Origin: Apostichopus japonicus
Lineage: Eukaryota > Echinodermata > Holothuroidea > Aspidochirotida > Stichopodidae
DNA length: 64,000 nt
NCBI RefSeq assembly: GCF_037975245.1
Contig: NC_092573.1
Location: 740,001 to 804,000 of the forward strand
Reading direction: 5' to 3'
Every line of letters starts with the position of its first letter. Position 1 is the stretch's first letter. Below the pieces are notes generated by a model that worked only from the letters and a program-made list of their open reading frames with translations, was not told where the DNA came from and made no database searches. The position numbers and the translations under genes are program-made. This document shows, one piece after another, positions 1 through 15,004 of this stretch.

Positions 1-1398
1 ATAGATGGATATATTCAAAGAAATTTATCGATAGAAACGAGGAAATTTTTTATTTCTGTTTCGCCACTTCTTCTAATACGTGTGAAAGTCATTTGTGGGT
101 TTGCTACTTTTTTTTGTCACAACAGAGTTTTACTCCTGAAAATTACATCAACACACGGCCGATCGCCTTAGCATTTTAATATAACAGACGTGTCCACCCG
201 GCATAACCTATGCTGCGTGTTACAATCGGGACGGAGTTATCATTATTATAAACTGATAATGATATAACCTGCCGCCATTCCAGTTAGTTAAATATGGAGA
301 AAAACCGAATGGCTTGTATCTGTCAAGTGGATGGCTCCTGGATGTAAAACCCAAACCACTTTAGCAAGCTTCGAATCATAATTTGTAGACTCCATTTATT
401 CTCATCGTCGTTATTGACTCAATCTTAGCACTGATCTCATTTGCAATGAATTGTACATTTTAGGAAAGTAAAGAAAACAATTGTACCAATGTAATAGGTA
501 TTATACTAAACACATCGGTCTGTGGCACGAGCTGCCAGCGCCAATTATATCTAAATGGGTTCCGACAAATGTTGACTATTTTCTGCAGTTACTCTCTCAT
601 TCTATCTGTATCTTTAGTAAACAAAATGACCAATTTAGTGAAACGATTTAATGTCAGGTTTACGTCAAAGCCATTACTTGTTATTTATTTATTTCTCACG
701 TGGAAATTTTTTAACCCATGAACAGCGATTTTTTTTTTCCGTAAAAAAAATCTCATAGAACCCCAAAAGAGAACCATGCTACAAAAAACTGAATAATATA
801 CATCGAAAAAAAAACAAATCTTTAAACTTAGAATTTCAAAAGTAAACGCAAAATCTTGCACTCATCTTGTTCAGAATTAGTATTCATGTGACGTGACGTC
901 AGATGCCGTTATACTAACAAGTGGCGATTTTCCGTGCATGTGTTTATCGTTTACGTGATAAAATCAATAGATGAGATATAAGCGTAAAATATACGACACG
1001 TGACAAAAATTAAAATAACGTCTAATACAAGTACTCGTTTATTCCACAAAACTTGAAAATATCTGACCTTCAGTTAATTTTAAGACATAACTCTCAAATT
1101 AGCTGTTTGTTTTTCTCTCTCTCTCTTACTGTATTTTTTCGGCAAACTAATCGATTTCCATACAACCTTGCGTCACTTTGAACTGTATAGCTCTATAACT
1201 TCTTCAATTGCAAAACCATTGACATCCGATAATAAAAATCACATCCTGTAACCGGAACTAAAGTTACTTTGAGCTTTGACCTTCAAAATGTGCTTATAAT
1301 AACAATGACCGATTCCAGATTCTGGTAGAAATATTTTCATGATTCGGGCAGAGAAGTCGGAGTGTCTCAGTTTAGTCTTGAATCCGAAACATTTCAAA
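1..1398. other. 5' flank of lectin gene A
   Basis: No gene is recognised here. The stretch is AT-rich unique sequence. It contains a perfect cAMP-response-type palindrome TGACGTCA at 894-901, a (CT)n tract near 1114-1127 and a weak TATA-like TATAAT at 1295-1300. An upstream ATG at 1339-1341 is in frame with the lectin start but would bury the signal peptide, so it was not used. The last bases before the chosen start (CCGAAAC, then CAAAATGGCG) resemble those before the paralog at 20472, which suggests that the proximal promoter and leader were duplicated with the gene. Confidence 0.5.
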
Positions 1399-1493
1399 AT
1401 GGCGCTGAGATTATTGGTCCTAACTCTCTTAGTAACGGCCACGTATGCAGCCTGTCCGAGCTTTTGGACTGAATGGGAGAACAATTGTTACCT
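1399..1493 (+). CDS. Lectin A exon 1 (signal peptide and first Cys pair)
   Basis: It encodes residues 1-31 plus two bases of codon 32. The start is set by homology with the paralog, which has the same CAAAATGGCG start context. The donor is GTAAGT at 1494. It carries the signal peptide and Cys19/Cys30, the extra N-terminal pair of long-form C-type lectin domains. Confidence 0.88.
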
Positions 1494-4422
1494 GTAAGTC
1501 TATTGTTTTTGTTTTTGTTTTTTAAACAATTATAAATAATGTGCATGAATAATTTTAATTAGTTGTTATAAACGGATCAATAACCAATTCGTTCTTATAC
1601 ATCGGGGATTAGTCTTTCATATACTTCAAATTAAGTGCTTGTATATATAATAAACCTCGGATGGGGTGGGCGAGTGGGATTGTTTAAGGTGGGAGATGGG
1701 GAACCGGTGGAGGTGGGGTGGAACCTAGAATATCGGGGGAAATAGGACGGAATGTTATAACATCGCTAATCGTCTGAAATTATTAATCAAACTTCTTTCG
1801 AGAATCCTTTTCAAGAATTTCTTACTTAATCAACTAACCATTTCCGTCGCCACAAGGGTTCACACATGTTTTGATATGTGTATGGCTGTTTCAACCTCTT
1901 CGATGTTATAGAGGCATCATTTTCTATTAATGACATACCTGACGAGAATGATTGTCAGGGGCGGCGAGAGCTATAGCCCGGGGATCCGGTGTCAATGAGG
2001 GGCCCTGACAAAAAGGGTGGTGTCAAGGCGGCGAGGACTATATCCCTGGGATCCTGTGTCAATGGGAGGGGAGACGGAAAGTTATATGGAGGGAACCTAG
2101 GAAATGGGAATAAAGATAAATTATGTTCATTAAATTGATACCGAAGAGTGCAAAAAAGAGGACCCCGTAGTATAAGTATTCCCGGGACCCAACCTGGCTT
2201 CCAACGTCCCTGTATGAGGAGGGCGCACTATTTCCTCTATCTGACACATTTTGCTGTTTGAATCTGTTGAATGTGTATTTAATAATTATTTATAGGTTTT
2301 CCTTTTGTTTATATAGTATATATTTGTATGCGCTTTTATGTACATTTAATTGTCTGGTATTTTAACAATTAGATTAGACTTAGATTAGATTAAAAAATTT
2401 CAGGATTTTCATATTTTTCGAATAGCTTCTGTTTCTCCTTATGATGTAACTTTTATGCGTGTCACTTTTACAATATTACTCAGTTTAATTGTTAGCTTTT
2501 CTGTTTTGTTTTAGGTGTAGAGAAGTGTATGAAAAACGATATTACAAAATAATAACTACCTTTACCCTTTTATTTCCCTAACTTTTTCTCGTCCTTTCTT
2601 CAGCCCCCCCCCCACACTCCACCCCCTTGTTTTCCTACTTTATCCATGTTGAAGAAGCCAGATGGTTTTATACGTTTTAGAAAGAAAGAAAAAAAACAAT
2701 CATATTCTTCGAGTACGTTTGAATGTATTAAAAGACAGATATTCTGATGGAAAATCACTCACCAGCAAGCTTATTTCCCATAAGTATACTAACATCTTTA
2801 TAAGAGAAAAACAGTATTTAAAATTATGAATATAAACAGCGTTTAAAACATTCTACAAACACCGGAAGTATTGATTTAGGCTTTCCAACCTTGGCCTTGT
2901 GAGTTTTACATTAAGAAAGATTGTGTTGGTTTAAGAAAAAACAATGAATATTCATTTGCCTACAGTTACGTCGGTACACCATCTAATAATTGGAACGGGG
3001 CGGAAGCATACTGTGTGAAAGAAGGTGCACATCTGACATCTATACACAGTGAGGAAGAAGATAAAATGGTCAAAGACCTCTGGAGATTGTCACGTGATAC
3101 CACAACTTTCTACTTGGTAAGAATGACTTATTTGAAAGTCCTAGTATTGTTATATTCGCGTTCCACAAAAGAAGGGCAACTTATGCAAGTGACTCCCTTG
3201 CGATTAATTACGTCACAATAGTCGCTTCTCGTGGCATATTTGATTACGTCTATAGATAATACCATGGAGGTTACCTCCATGATAATACATAGGGCTACAA
3301 CTTTAAGCGAAACCATATCTTTTTTTTCCTTTCCAAGGTACATCACTTTGACGTATAATATCGTCATGATCATCCGGTTACAGTCTCGATTGATGTATAT
3401 ACATAGCGCGAGGCCCGGGTTCGAATCCCGGTGGAGGCTGGAAGTTTTTTCACTGTTCTTGAATTTCCAACTCATTACGATTTTCAATTATATATATTCA
3501 TTTGCCTTTGTCGTTTACCTCCATTTCATTAACATAAAGTCCGTTCAAAGTATCTCTTTCGAGATCCGGCTTTAGGAATCACAAATGATTTTCGAGTTGG
3601 TTAGCATCATTTTTGATCTCTAGATTATGGCAAATTATGTCACCAAAAACAGAACTAGTATTGTTCGATACAGGTGACAAACGCCTATAGTGGAGTTGCG
3701 ACCTTCCTTACCGGTTTCGAACCTCTGGACATACAATCAGCGTCCATAGCCTAGTGGTTAGGGTGTCCGCGTACAGAGCGAGAGGCCCGGGTTCGAATCC
3801 CGGTGGAGGCTGGATGTTTTTTCACTGTTCTTAATTTTCCAACTCATTACGATTTTCATTTAAAGTAACATTGTCATGATCACATTGATGAAAGAAGACT
3901 GGTATTGAGGGCGCATCAACTTCTACGACGTTTCGTGCTCGGATCCTCTTTATTGGTGACTTCTATTTGAGCGCATGCAATATATCTATTCTTTTGAGAA
4001 TGGTGATTCTAACGGCGTGACTTTTTCATAACCACTATAGTCCTAATGAAAGAAGATTGGGGCAGGAAATGAGTTCCATTCGGCACTGTAGATCCTAAAA
4101 CTAACAAGCGAAAAATGTTTCGATTTTTTTTTTTTCTCAGGATGACCTAGTGAATCAGATGGCCCCTGTTTCCGTGGCTCCATTCGTTTACATTGGTTTG
4201 AACGACAAGGATGAGGAAGGAACCTTTGTTTGGACCGATGGAACTCCAGTAGACTACACTAATTGGATGCGCGCTGAACCTCGACAGGACAGGCAGGACT
4301 TGATGCAGCGAGAAGATGGAGTTTTTATTTGGGATAGAAAGGACGTGGGAAAATGGAATGACGTTAATGAGCAAAGCCGGATTCTGATTGGCCCATTCAT
4401 ATGTAAACAACCTTCTATCTAG
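1399..4422 (+). CDS. Secreted single-domain C-type lectin A (three exons)
   Basis: Joined exons 1399-1493, 2966-3116 and 4141-4422 encode 175 residues. All introns are GT-AG and the phases join cleanly. Residues 1-17 (MALRLLVLTLLVTATYA) are a signal peptide, so the product should be secreted. One C-type lectin domain fills the rest: CPSFWxxWxNxCY at 19-31, WNGAEAYC at 41-48, GAHLTSIHS at 52-60, YIGLND at 99-104, FVWTDG at 111-116, KWNDV at 153-157 and FICK at 168-171. Only four cysteines remain (19, 30, 48, 170). The inner pair is missing: the usual EDCV is EDGV at 140-143 and no Cys follows WND. The tripeptide position normally EPN or QPD reads EPR (128-130), so calcium-dependent sugar binding is uncertain. 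Family role: pattern recognition or agglutination in body fluid. It is the paralog of the gene at 20472-25185. Confidence 0.9.
1494..2965 (+). other. Lectin A intron 1
   Basis: The intron has a GT donor and a CCTACAG acceptor. It holds an imperfect tandem duplication of about 68 bp period (1954-2002 and 2022-2071, each with a GGCGGCGAG core and a GTGTCAATG end) and a C10 run at 2604-2613. I see no coding sequence in it. Confidence 0.75.
1954..2071. repeat. Imperfect tandem duplication, about 68 bp period
   Basis: Two diverged copies share GGCGGCGAG, a CTATA..CC(C/T)GGGATCC block and GTGTCAATG in the same order. It lies in intron 1 of lectin gene A and has no coding meaning. Confidence 0.6.
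2966..3116 (+). CDS. Lectin A exon 2 (N-terminal half of the CTLD)
   Basis: It completes codon 32 and encodes residues 33-82, including WNGAEAYC and GAHLTSIHS. Acceptor TACAG ends at 2965 and donor GTAAGA starts at 3117, leaving phase 0. By hand alignment 30 of the 50 complete codons match the paralog's exon 2. Confidence 0.88.
3263..3281. repeat. Perfect 19-bp palindrome
   Basis: The 9-base arm CATGGAGGT is followed by a single T and its exact complement ACCTCCATG. It can form a hairpin in the intronic RNA or a cruciform in DNA. No function is assigned. Confidence 0.6.
3395..3482 (+). repeat. Partial copy of the tRNA-like dispersed repeat
   Basis: It retains the 3' half of the tRNA-like part, including the perfect T-arm with TTCGAAT loop and the TGGAGGC acceptor strand. 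The tail follows: a six-T run, CACTGTTCTTG, CCAACTCATTACGATTTTCA and a short TA tract. The 5' half of the cloverleaf is missing or diverged. It lies about 80 bp upstream of a full copy, with a T-arm to T-arm spacing of about 370 bp. Confidence 0.6.
3564..3862 (+). repeat. Dispersed repeat, about 300 bp, with embedded tRNA-like region
   Basis: It matches the copy at 13243-13543 along its whole length, from ATCCGGCTT through the 175-bp leader to the tail ending CATTACGATTTTCAT. Positions 3740-3811 fold as a 72-nt tRNA cloverleaf: acceptor strands GCGTCCA and TGGAGGC (6 of 7 pairs), T8/A9, a D-arm with an AGTGGTTA loop, a 7-nt anticodon loop GTACAGA (anticodon ACA) and a perfect 5-bp T-stem. A six-T Pol III-type stop follows at 3817-3822. 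The anticodon stem has a C-A mismatch. I read this as a tRNA-derived repeat or pseudogene, not a working tRNA. The tRNA part is near the 3' end, unlike the usual 5' head of a SINE. Confidence 0.65.
4141..4422 (+). CDS. Lectin A exon 3 (calcium and ligand half of the CTLD)
   Basis: It encodes residues 83-175, beginning with DDLVNQ and ending FICKQPSI with a TAG stop. It carries YIGLND, FVWTDG, the altered EPR position and WND. Both inner cysteines of the canonical domain are absent. The exon begins right after CTCAG at 4136-4140. Confidence 0.9.
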   Translation, partial: DDLVNQMAPVSVAPFVYIGLNDKDEEGTFVWTDGTPVDYTNWMRAEPRQDRQDLMQREDGVFIWDRKDVGKWNDVNEQSRILIGPFICKQPSI

Positions 4423-4468
4423 GGCATATCCTGCCAATAGAAAACAAATACACATGTTTTAGTTTGAT

Positions 4469-4474
4469 AATAAA
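4469..4474 (+). terminator. Poly(A) signal of lectin gene A
   Basis: An AATAAA lies 47 bases after the stop codon, giving a short 3' UTR. This is the expected distance for a small secreted-protein mRNA. Confidence 0.6.
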
Positions 4475-5233
<759 letters not shown>

Positions 5234-5408
5234 GTCGATATATAGGTATATATTATTATATATATCGGGGTCACTTATCGGGACCGGGAAATGTGGGTTT
5301 TAGTATGGTTTAATCTAATTTTTATTATAGGCTATATTGAGTAGAATGAAAACATTCACGAGAGGGCTCGATGAAGTACTTGAACCAGCCTGGCACTCGG
5401 CGCCAGTG

Positions 5409-6660
5409 AACTGATCAAAGGGTGCAACACAAGAACGGAGAGGAAGGGGTGGGTGGGATCACTGGCGGATCCAAGGGGGGCCATGCCCCCCCCCAAAGGT
5501 GAGCCAAAAAGTGTTTCCGAACATCCGCTAAATCATATGATTGGAAATTTAAAAAATCGAGAGGAATAGCAGTGGTAGACTAGTCTAAACCTTTTCGTTT
5601 TCTGGTTTAAAATTAAATGCAGAGCTCCCAACTGACCCGCAATTCGCGGGAATTAGACCCGCATTCTAACACCCAAACCCCCTGACCCGCACAAGCGTCC
5701 GAAAACCGCATTGTAATTGTCAAGTATACATAAAAAATTTGCATCAAATTTTGACTTAGCAACCATCATTTCTTTAGCATTTAGCATAATCGAGTATAAA
5801 ACCTCCTTTACAGCATCATTTGAATCTCAAATTAGCCTATATTTCTTTTCATTGGGGCGAGCAGCGAACATTTTCATGCCACGGGAAAGAATGAATTATC
5901 ACCTACTATTCAATTTATTGATGTTACACACAAAAAAATGCATATTTCTCAGAAAATTTTGGGTGACAAAAGCCTTTCTAAGTGCCACCATTTAACATGT
6001 AGGCATCACCAGGATTCCAAAAAAAAAAATCCAAAAGGGGAGGGGGACCCCCCTCCCCTTATACCCCTCCCCCAGGACGGCGATTCGTGGCATGGACCAG
6101 CATTTGCCTTCTCAAGAGTTGGGAGCTATGTAAATGTATGAGCATGAGGAATTACAGTTTAACACCATTTTGCAGTTACAGGCTGGTTGTAAGAAATTTA
6201 TAACCTATGACAAATAAAATTTCTTGAGAAAGATGATCCCAACTTTGTTTTATAAATATTTTAGAAAATTACACCTGGGAAACATTTTTTTTAGAAGTAA
6301 ATTTACATCACCATTGTACACTTTTGTCGCACCAAATTGCATCTGAGGGCATTCAGCAATAGAAAATTTTCCAAAGGGGAGGGGGAACCCCCTCCCCTTA
6401 GATCCCTTCCCCATATCACCCTAATGCCACTTTGGCCCCTCCCAAACAAAGGCCCTGGATCCGCCAGTGGGTGGGATATGCCCGTACATCAACTGTCGGT
6501 TCTTATACACGCTATCGCACCAACGAAAAACACCTATAGAAAACTAATCAAAGGGTGCAACACAAGAACGGTGAGGAAGGAGTGGGTGGAATATACCCAC
6601 ACATCAACTGTCGGTTAATACGGGAATACGCCTATATATACGCGTTAAACTCCTATAGAA
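5409..6660 (+). repeat. Two tandem units of about 120 bp, first one split by a hAT insertion
   Basis: Unit one is 5409-5459 plus 6478-6540 and unit two is 6542-6660. Both share ATCAAAGGGTGCAACACAAG, GGTGGG/GGTGGA and ACATCAACTGTCGGTT, and each ends near CCTATAGAA. The 1010-bp DNA element at 5460-6469 sits inside unit one, so unit two shows the pre-insertion order. Confidence 0.75.
5460..6469 (+). mobile_element. Non-autonomous hAT-type DNA transposon, 1010 bp
   Basis: The ends are perfect inverted repeats of 14 bp (CACTGGCGGATCCA). The element is flanked on both sides by the same 8 bases, GGTGGGAT (5452-5459 and 6470-6477). An 8-bp target duplication is the hallmark of the hAT superfamily. 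There is no transposase frame, so it would depend on enzyme supplied in trans. It contains two copies of a G-run/C-run palindromic block (6031-6060 and 6371-6399) also found in the element at 41462. Confidence 0.85.
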
Positions 6661-6716
6661 AAACCCCTATAGAAAAGCAGTATATATAACGGATATCGCG
6701 ATCTATATACCATTAG

Positions 6717-8661
6717 CAGGTGCGTAATCAGGGGGGGCGTTGGGGGCGCGCGCCCCCCGGGTAACAAAAAGAGGAGAGAAAAAAAAAGAGAAGAAAAAAG
6801 AGGGGAAAAAGAGGGGGAAAAGGAAAAAAGAGGGGGAAAAAGGAAAAAAGGGGGAAAAAGAGGAGGAGGAGGAGAGGAAGGAAGGGAAAGAAAAAGAAGA
6901 AGGAGAGAAAAGGGAGAAAAGAAGGGAGTAGAAGATAAACGCCAAGACACCGGGAAGAGAAAGAGGAACAGTGACATCATTACAGCGCCGATCCCTATTA
7001 CATACACATGGCCGGGTAGCCAATGACGGATCAATGATTTCGTAAAAGTGTGACTCACCCTACCCCTTACACCGACAACTCCATTTTTGACGTTTCCATT
7101 TTTCCTCTTTCACTAATGTATCTATATAAATACTATATATGGTCTATCATAACACGTGTGTGTGTATGGACGCCTTAAACAATTGTGCTATGAAACCAAC
7201 TGTGGCTGGTCTCGAACTCGACCGAGTCGTCGGAGAACATGACGCATTTCAGGAATGGGGCGACCGCCCCCCACCCCCGAGGATATTTTTGTTATGATAT
7301 CGCTAGTAAATTCGAAATAGAAAATGCTTAGATGCAACTTACAAGGCATGGTAAGTGTCATTTCGAGCGATCTGGGATGCATTTTCGGCCAAAATGTTCT
7401 TGTACGCTTCGCACCAACTCGTGGTGGCGCTACGCTTAGATAGTTTGCCTACAGGCTTCGCCCCTCCCTTGGCAAATCATTCGCTACGCGCCTGTTCGAA
7501 TTTGTAAAGCAAACAGCAGATATCACATCATATCAGTGAGCATGAAAATGGCGGTTCCAGGATGAACAGCCTCAAAACTGTCGATGTGTGTAGTCATAGG
7601 AACTCAATTTGATTTTGGGGCTGTAACGACTTGCCCGAAAAATATAACCTGAATTTTAACATGTTGGTGTCAATATCATATCAGCAAGCATCGGGTATTA
7701 CATTGCATGCCATCGTGTACCGTACGGTCCGTGGAAATTGCGCAGTATACCGCGGGATGCTAATGTAAACAATTGGAATGTATTATGGAGAAAAAGCATT
7801 ATTAGGTCCAATTATGTCAAATTCTCTTTTACATTAGTAATGGCGAATTAGTCGGCCAAGCTTAGAACTTTATTTTAATTATCAAGGAGATATTTTTTAA
7901 ATTATTCACTTCCTTTAGCTACATCATTGCAATTTATTTTTCTTTCAGTAGGAGCCCCCCCCCCCCCGCCTCCTACGCCTATGTGTGTAGTGTTCGGTTT
8001 CGGAAATATCTGCTATTTTTCCATTTCCTTCAACCAAGTTTTATAATAGCCGTTATAAGAGGGTTTAATATTTGTAAACCAATAAATTAACTGTGTCTGA
8101 AATTTCGAAAATTTCCTAACCAACCTTCTTCATCATACTTCCCTGAGTTCCCTCTATACTCGTGTAATTTTGACCGGTCTGTTAGGGGTTGAAGGAGGTT
8201 TTTCTATATTGGTTGTCCTAAGATGACATTTTTTGTAACATTATAGGTATGTTTTCAAGTGAGTTTATTCACGAGAAATGTGAATTTTCAAATTCTGAAC
8301 AAATAACGGGCTTAAAACCTTCAAAAGTGGGACTGTCGGGTATTGTGGGCCGCGACGTAGAATCACCTACAAAAGCAATGACCCACGGGAGAAGCGATGA
8401 GGTCGAACATGATGTGTGACTGGTGAAAATCTTCAAAACGTTATGGATGGAAGAAAAAAAAAACTATTGGGAAATACTTGGTTCACAGGCAAAAGTGTAC
8501 ATTTCGTTGGTCATTTTCAAGCCCGAGAAGTGCCATTTCCGGTGATCTGGGGGGTATAAAACCCAGAAATTTTCTTGTACGCTGCGCGCCAACCGATGGT
8601 GGCGCTCCGCTTAGATAGTAATACGCGCCCTCCGGGTTAAAAAATCCTGGATACGCGCCTG
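6717..8661 (+). mobile_element. Candidate second hAT-like element, possibly nested
   Basis: The left end CAGGTGCGTAATCAGG and the inverted right end CAGGCGCGTATCCAGG agree at 13 of 16 positions. The right-end sequence also occurs at about 7487-7496 (TACGCGCCTG), preceded by a related stretch (CTTGTACGCT, GTGGCGCT, CGCTTAGATAGT) seen again at 8573-8625. Two right ends and one left end suggest nesting or a tandem pair. Flanks share only ATTAG rather than a clear 8-bp duplication, so the boundaries are uncertain. There is no intact transposase. Confidence 0.45.
6769..6935 (+). repeat. Polypurine (GA-rich) tract
   Basis: About 165 bases are almost entirely A and G on the + strand. It could form triplex DNA. 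Long open frames over it are low-complexity artefacts. Confidence 0.85.

Positions 8662-13213
<4,552 letters not shown>

Positions 13214-13243
<30 letters not shown>
13214..13243. repeat. Short (AT)n array
   Basis: It joins the LINE poly(A) tail to the start of the tRNA-like repeat. Confidence 0.9.
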
Positions 13244-13247
<4 letters not shown>

Positions 13248-13543
13248 GCTTCAGGAATCACAAATGATTTCGAGTTGGTTAGCATCATGTTTGATCTCTA
13301 GAGTAAGGCAAAATATGTCACCAAAAACGGAACTAGTATTGTTCGATACAGGTGACAAATGCCTACAGTGGAATTACGACCTTCCTTACCGGTTTCGAAC
13401 CTCTGGACGTAAAATCAGCGTCCATAGCATAGTGGTCAGGGTTTCCGCATATACTGAAGCGGGAGGTCCGGGTTCGAATCCCGGTGGAGGCTGGATGTTT
13501 TTTCACTGTTCTGGATTTTCCAACTCATTACGATTTTCATTTA
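13243..13543 (+). repeat. Second full copy of the tRNA-like dispersed repeat
   Basis: It is collinear with 3564-3862. The tRNA-like part at 13418-13491 keeps the same acceptor strands and the perfect T-arm. It has a fully paired TCCGC/GCGGG anticodon stem but a 10-nt loop, three more than a tRNA allows, so it cannot be a normal tRNA. A six-T run follows at 13498-13503. The tail ends in TTTA and opens into a (TA)n array. Confidence 0.75.
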
Positions 13544-13581
13544 TATATATATATATATATATATACATATATACATATATA
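13541..13581. repeat. (TA)n array at repeat 3' end
   Basis: It continues directly from the tail of the tRNA-like repeat, with ACATATA interruptions. Confidence 0.9.
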
Positions 13582-14813
13582 TTTGCTTCAATGAATTTGA
13601 ATTTGGGTCGCCGAAATTTGTCTTTAGGCTACATGCAGGCCGTCTGCACGGACTTTGGCCCTCCAGTTATCTGTAATATTAACGCAAGGTTATAGTATAT
13701 CGAATAAGATATATATATGCAAGGATTATTAGTTTAACAAGTACGTTAAACCCTGGGTTGGTCGCTTATATGATGGACCAGGTTAATGGGTCTGGGGTCG
13801 TTTGATCTTTCCTGGCCTGGCCTGGGAATAAGGTACAAGTAGTGTCAATTTTCATAAAGGAAACACCTGTTTGAATCATTTAAATATCCGTACTAGATGC
13901 TAAATGAGAAGAACATAGTTGAAATTGACCAGTAGACGTTCAGCCGCTTTGCTTATCAAAAGGACAGGGAAAGGTCTTCGTCCTTTATATCAGTTTAAAG
14001 ACTGATGTGTTAGTTTTAATTTGGAACAATTGCAGAACGAGATTTTGGTATAATTGTTAAAATAATGCATATATATGCGTGATATTAGAGACATCGAGGG
14101 CCAGGCGGGGGACCTGGGCATGATGTTAAGCAAGTGATAACACTCTCTTTTATACCAAACGGTTACTGGGCGCTACAAACTCTAAAATTGGCCAACGAAC
14201 TCAAGACAGAGTATATACAAAACACTATAGCAACAAACATCCGAGGAGACGCTTGGATGCATATTCAATAGCAATGCATATTCATAGCTTCGATGCTACT
14301 GCAATCCAACAACATGTTTGACATTATTCTGAAATTAACATGATCTACAAAACTTGGACTAAATCATTACACATTTACTTGATTTCCACAGACAAACAAT
14401 ACTCATGTATTACTTTTTGTCTTGACTCTTTATAAATCAATATCTTTGAAAAGGGGGAGCGGTTGGGATGGAGTAAGTAGGGCCTCCCCCCCCCCCTGTT
14501 GGGGATTGTAGACGCTTTCGAAAGGAAACTTATTCTTCGTCTTCAAAGTTTCTTCAAGATAGCTAGAAATTGTTTGACAAGAAGGAGAGTAATAACCTGC
14601 ATGAAAAGAAAAGTAATAAAGACAGATAACGTAATTAGAAAATATGTGTAGCGTGGTCTTTGAATTGATCTACGGTGCTGCAATAAGTTCCATACCCCCA
14701 CAATTTCATCGCAAAACACCTTTCGTTGAGGTTTACTGTAATCTGCATATGATGAAACATGACGAAAACCTTAGTAAGAAACATACAGAGGAAAAGTAAA
14801 TCCAATAATGATA
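13582..14813. other. Intergenic, nothing recognised
   Basis: The stretch has mixed composition and a C run near 14487. I see no gene or element signature. Confidence 0.45.
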
Positions 14814-15004
14814 TGCATCATCATCGTCATCGTCATCGTCATCATCATCATCATCATCATCATCGTCATCGTCATCGTCATCGTCGTCGTCATCGTCGTC
14901 GTCGTCGTCGTCGTCATCGTCATCGTCATCGTCATCATCATCATCATCATCATCATCGTCATCATCATCATCATCGTCGTCGTCGTCGTCGTCATCATCA
15001 TCAT
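14814..15004. repeat. (CAT/CGT)n trinucleotide array
   Basis: About 190 bp of TCA/TCG triplets. All six frames are open in places as His/Arg, Ile/Val, Asp or Met/Thr homopolymers, which are artefacts of the repeat. Confidence 0.97.

Larger units (their letters stand above)
3117..4140 (+). other. Lectin A intron 2, invaded by a tRNA-like repeat
   Basis: This phase-0 intron ends in a T-rich tract and CTCAG. Much of it is taken up by one partial and one full copy of a dispersed repeat that contains a tRNA-like segment (3395-3482 and 3564-3862). A 19-bp perfect palindrome lies at 3263-3281. Confidence 0.7.

Noticed and set aside
1339-1398. Upstream in-frame ATG for lectin A
   Set aside because: It would add 20 polar residues before the signal peptide. 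The paralog starts at the position equivalent to 1399 with the same context.
3128-3487. 119-codon minus-strand frame opposite lectin A intron 2
   Set aside because: It overlaps the palindrome and the tRNA-like repeat copy and has no recognisable domain.
3740-3811. Functional tRNA gene with anticodon ACA
   Set aside because: The cloverleaf has mismatches in the acceptor and anticodon stems. It is part of a dispersed repeat, and the sister copy has a 10-nt anticodon loop.
6645-7058. Ser/Phe/Pro-rich and Lys/Glu-rich frames
   Set aside because: They are products of a polypurine tract inside a probable DNA element.
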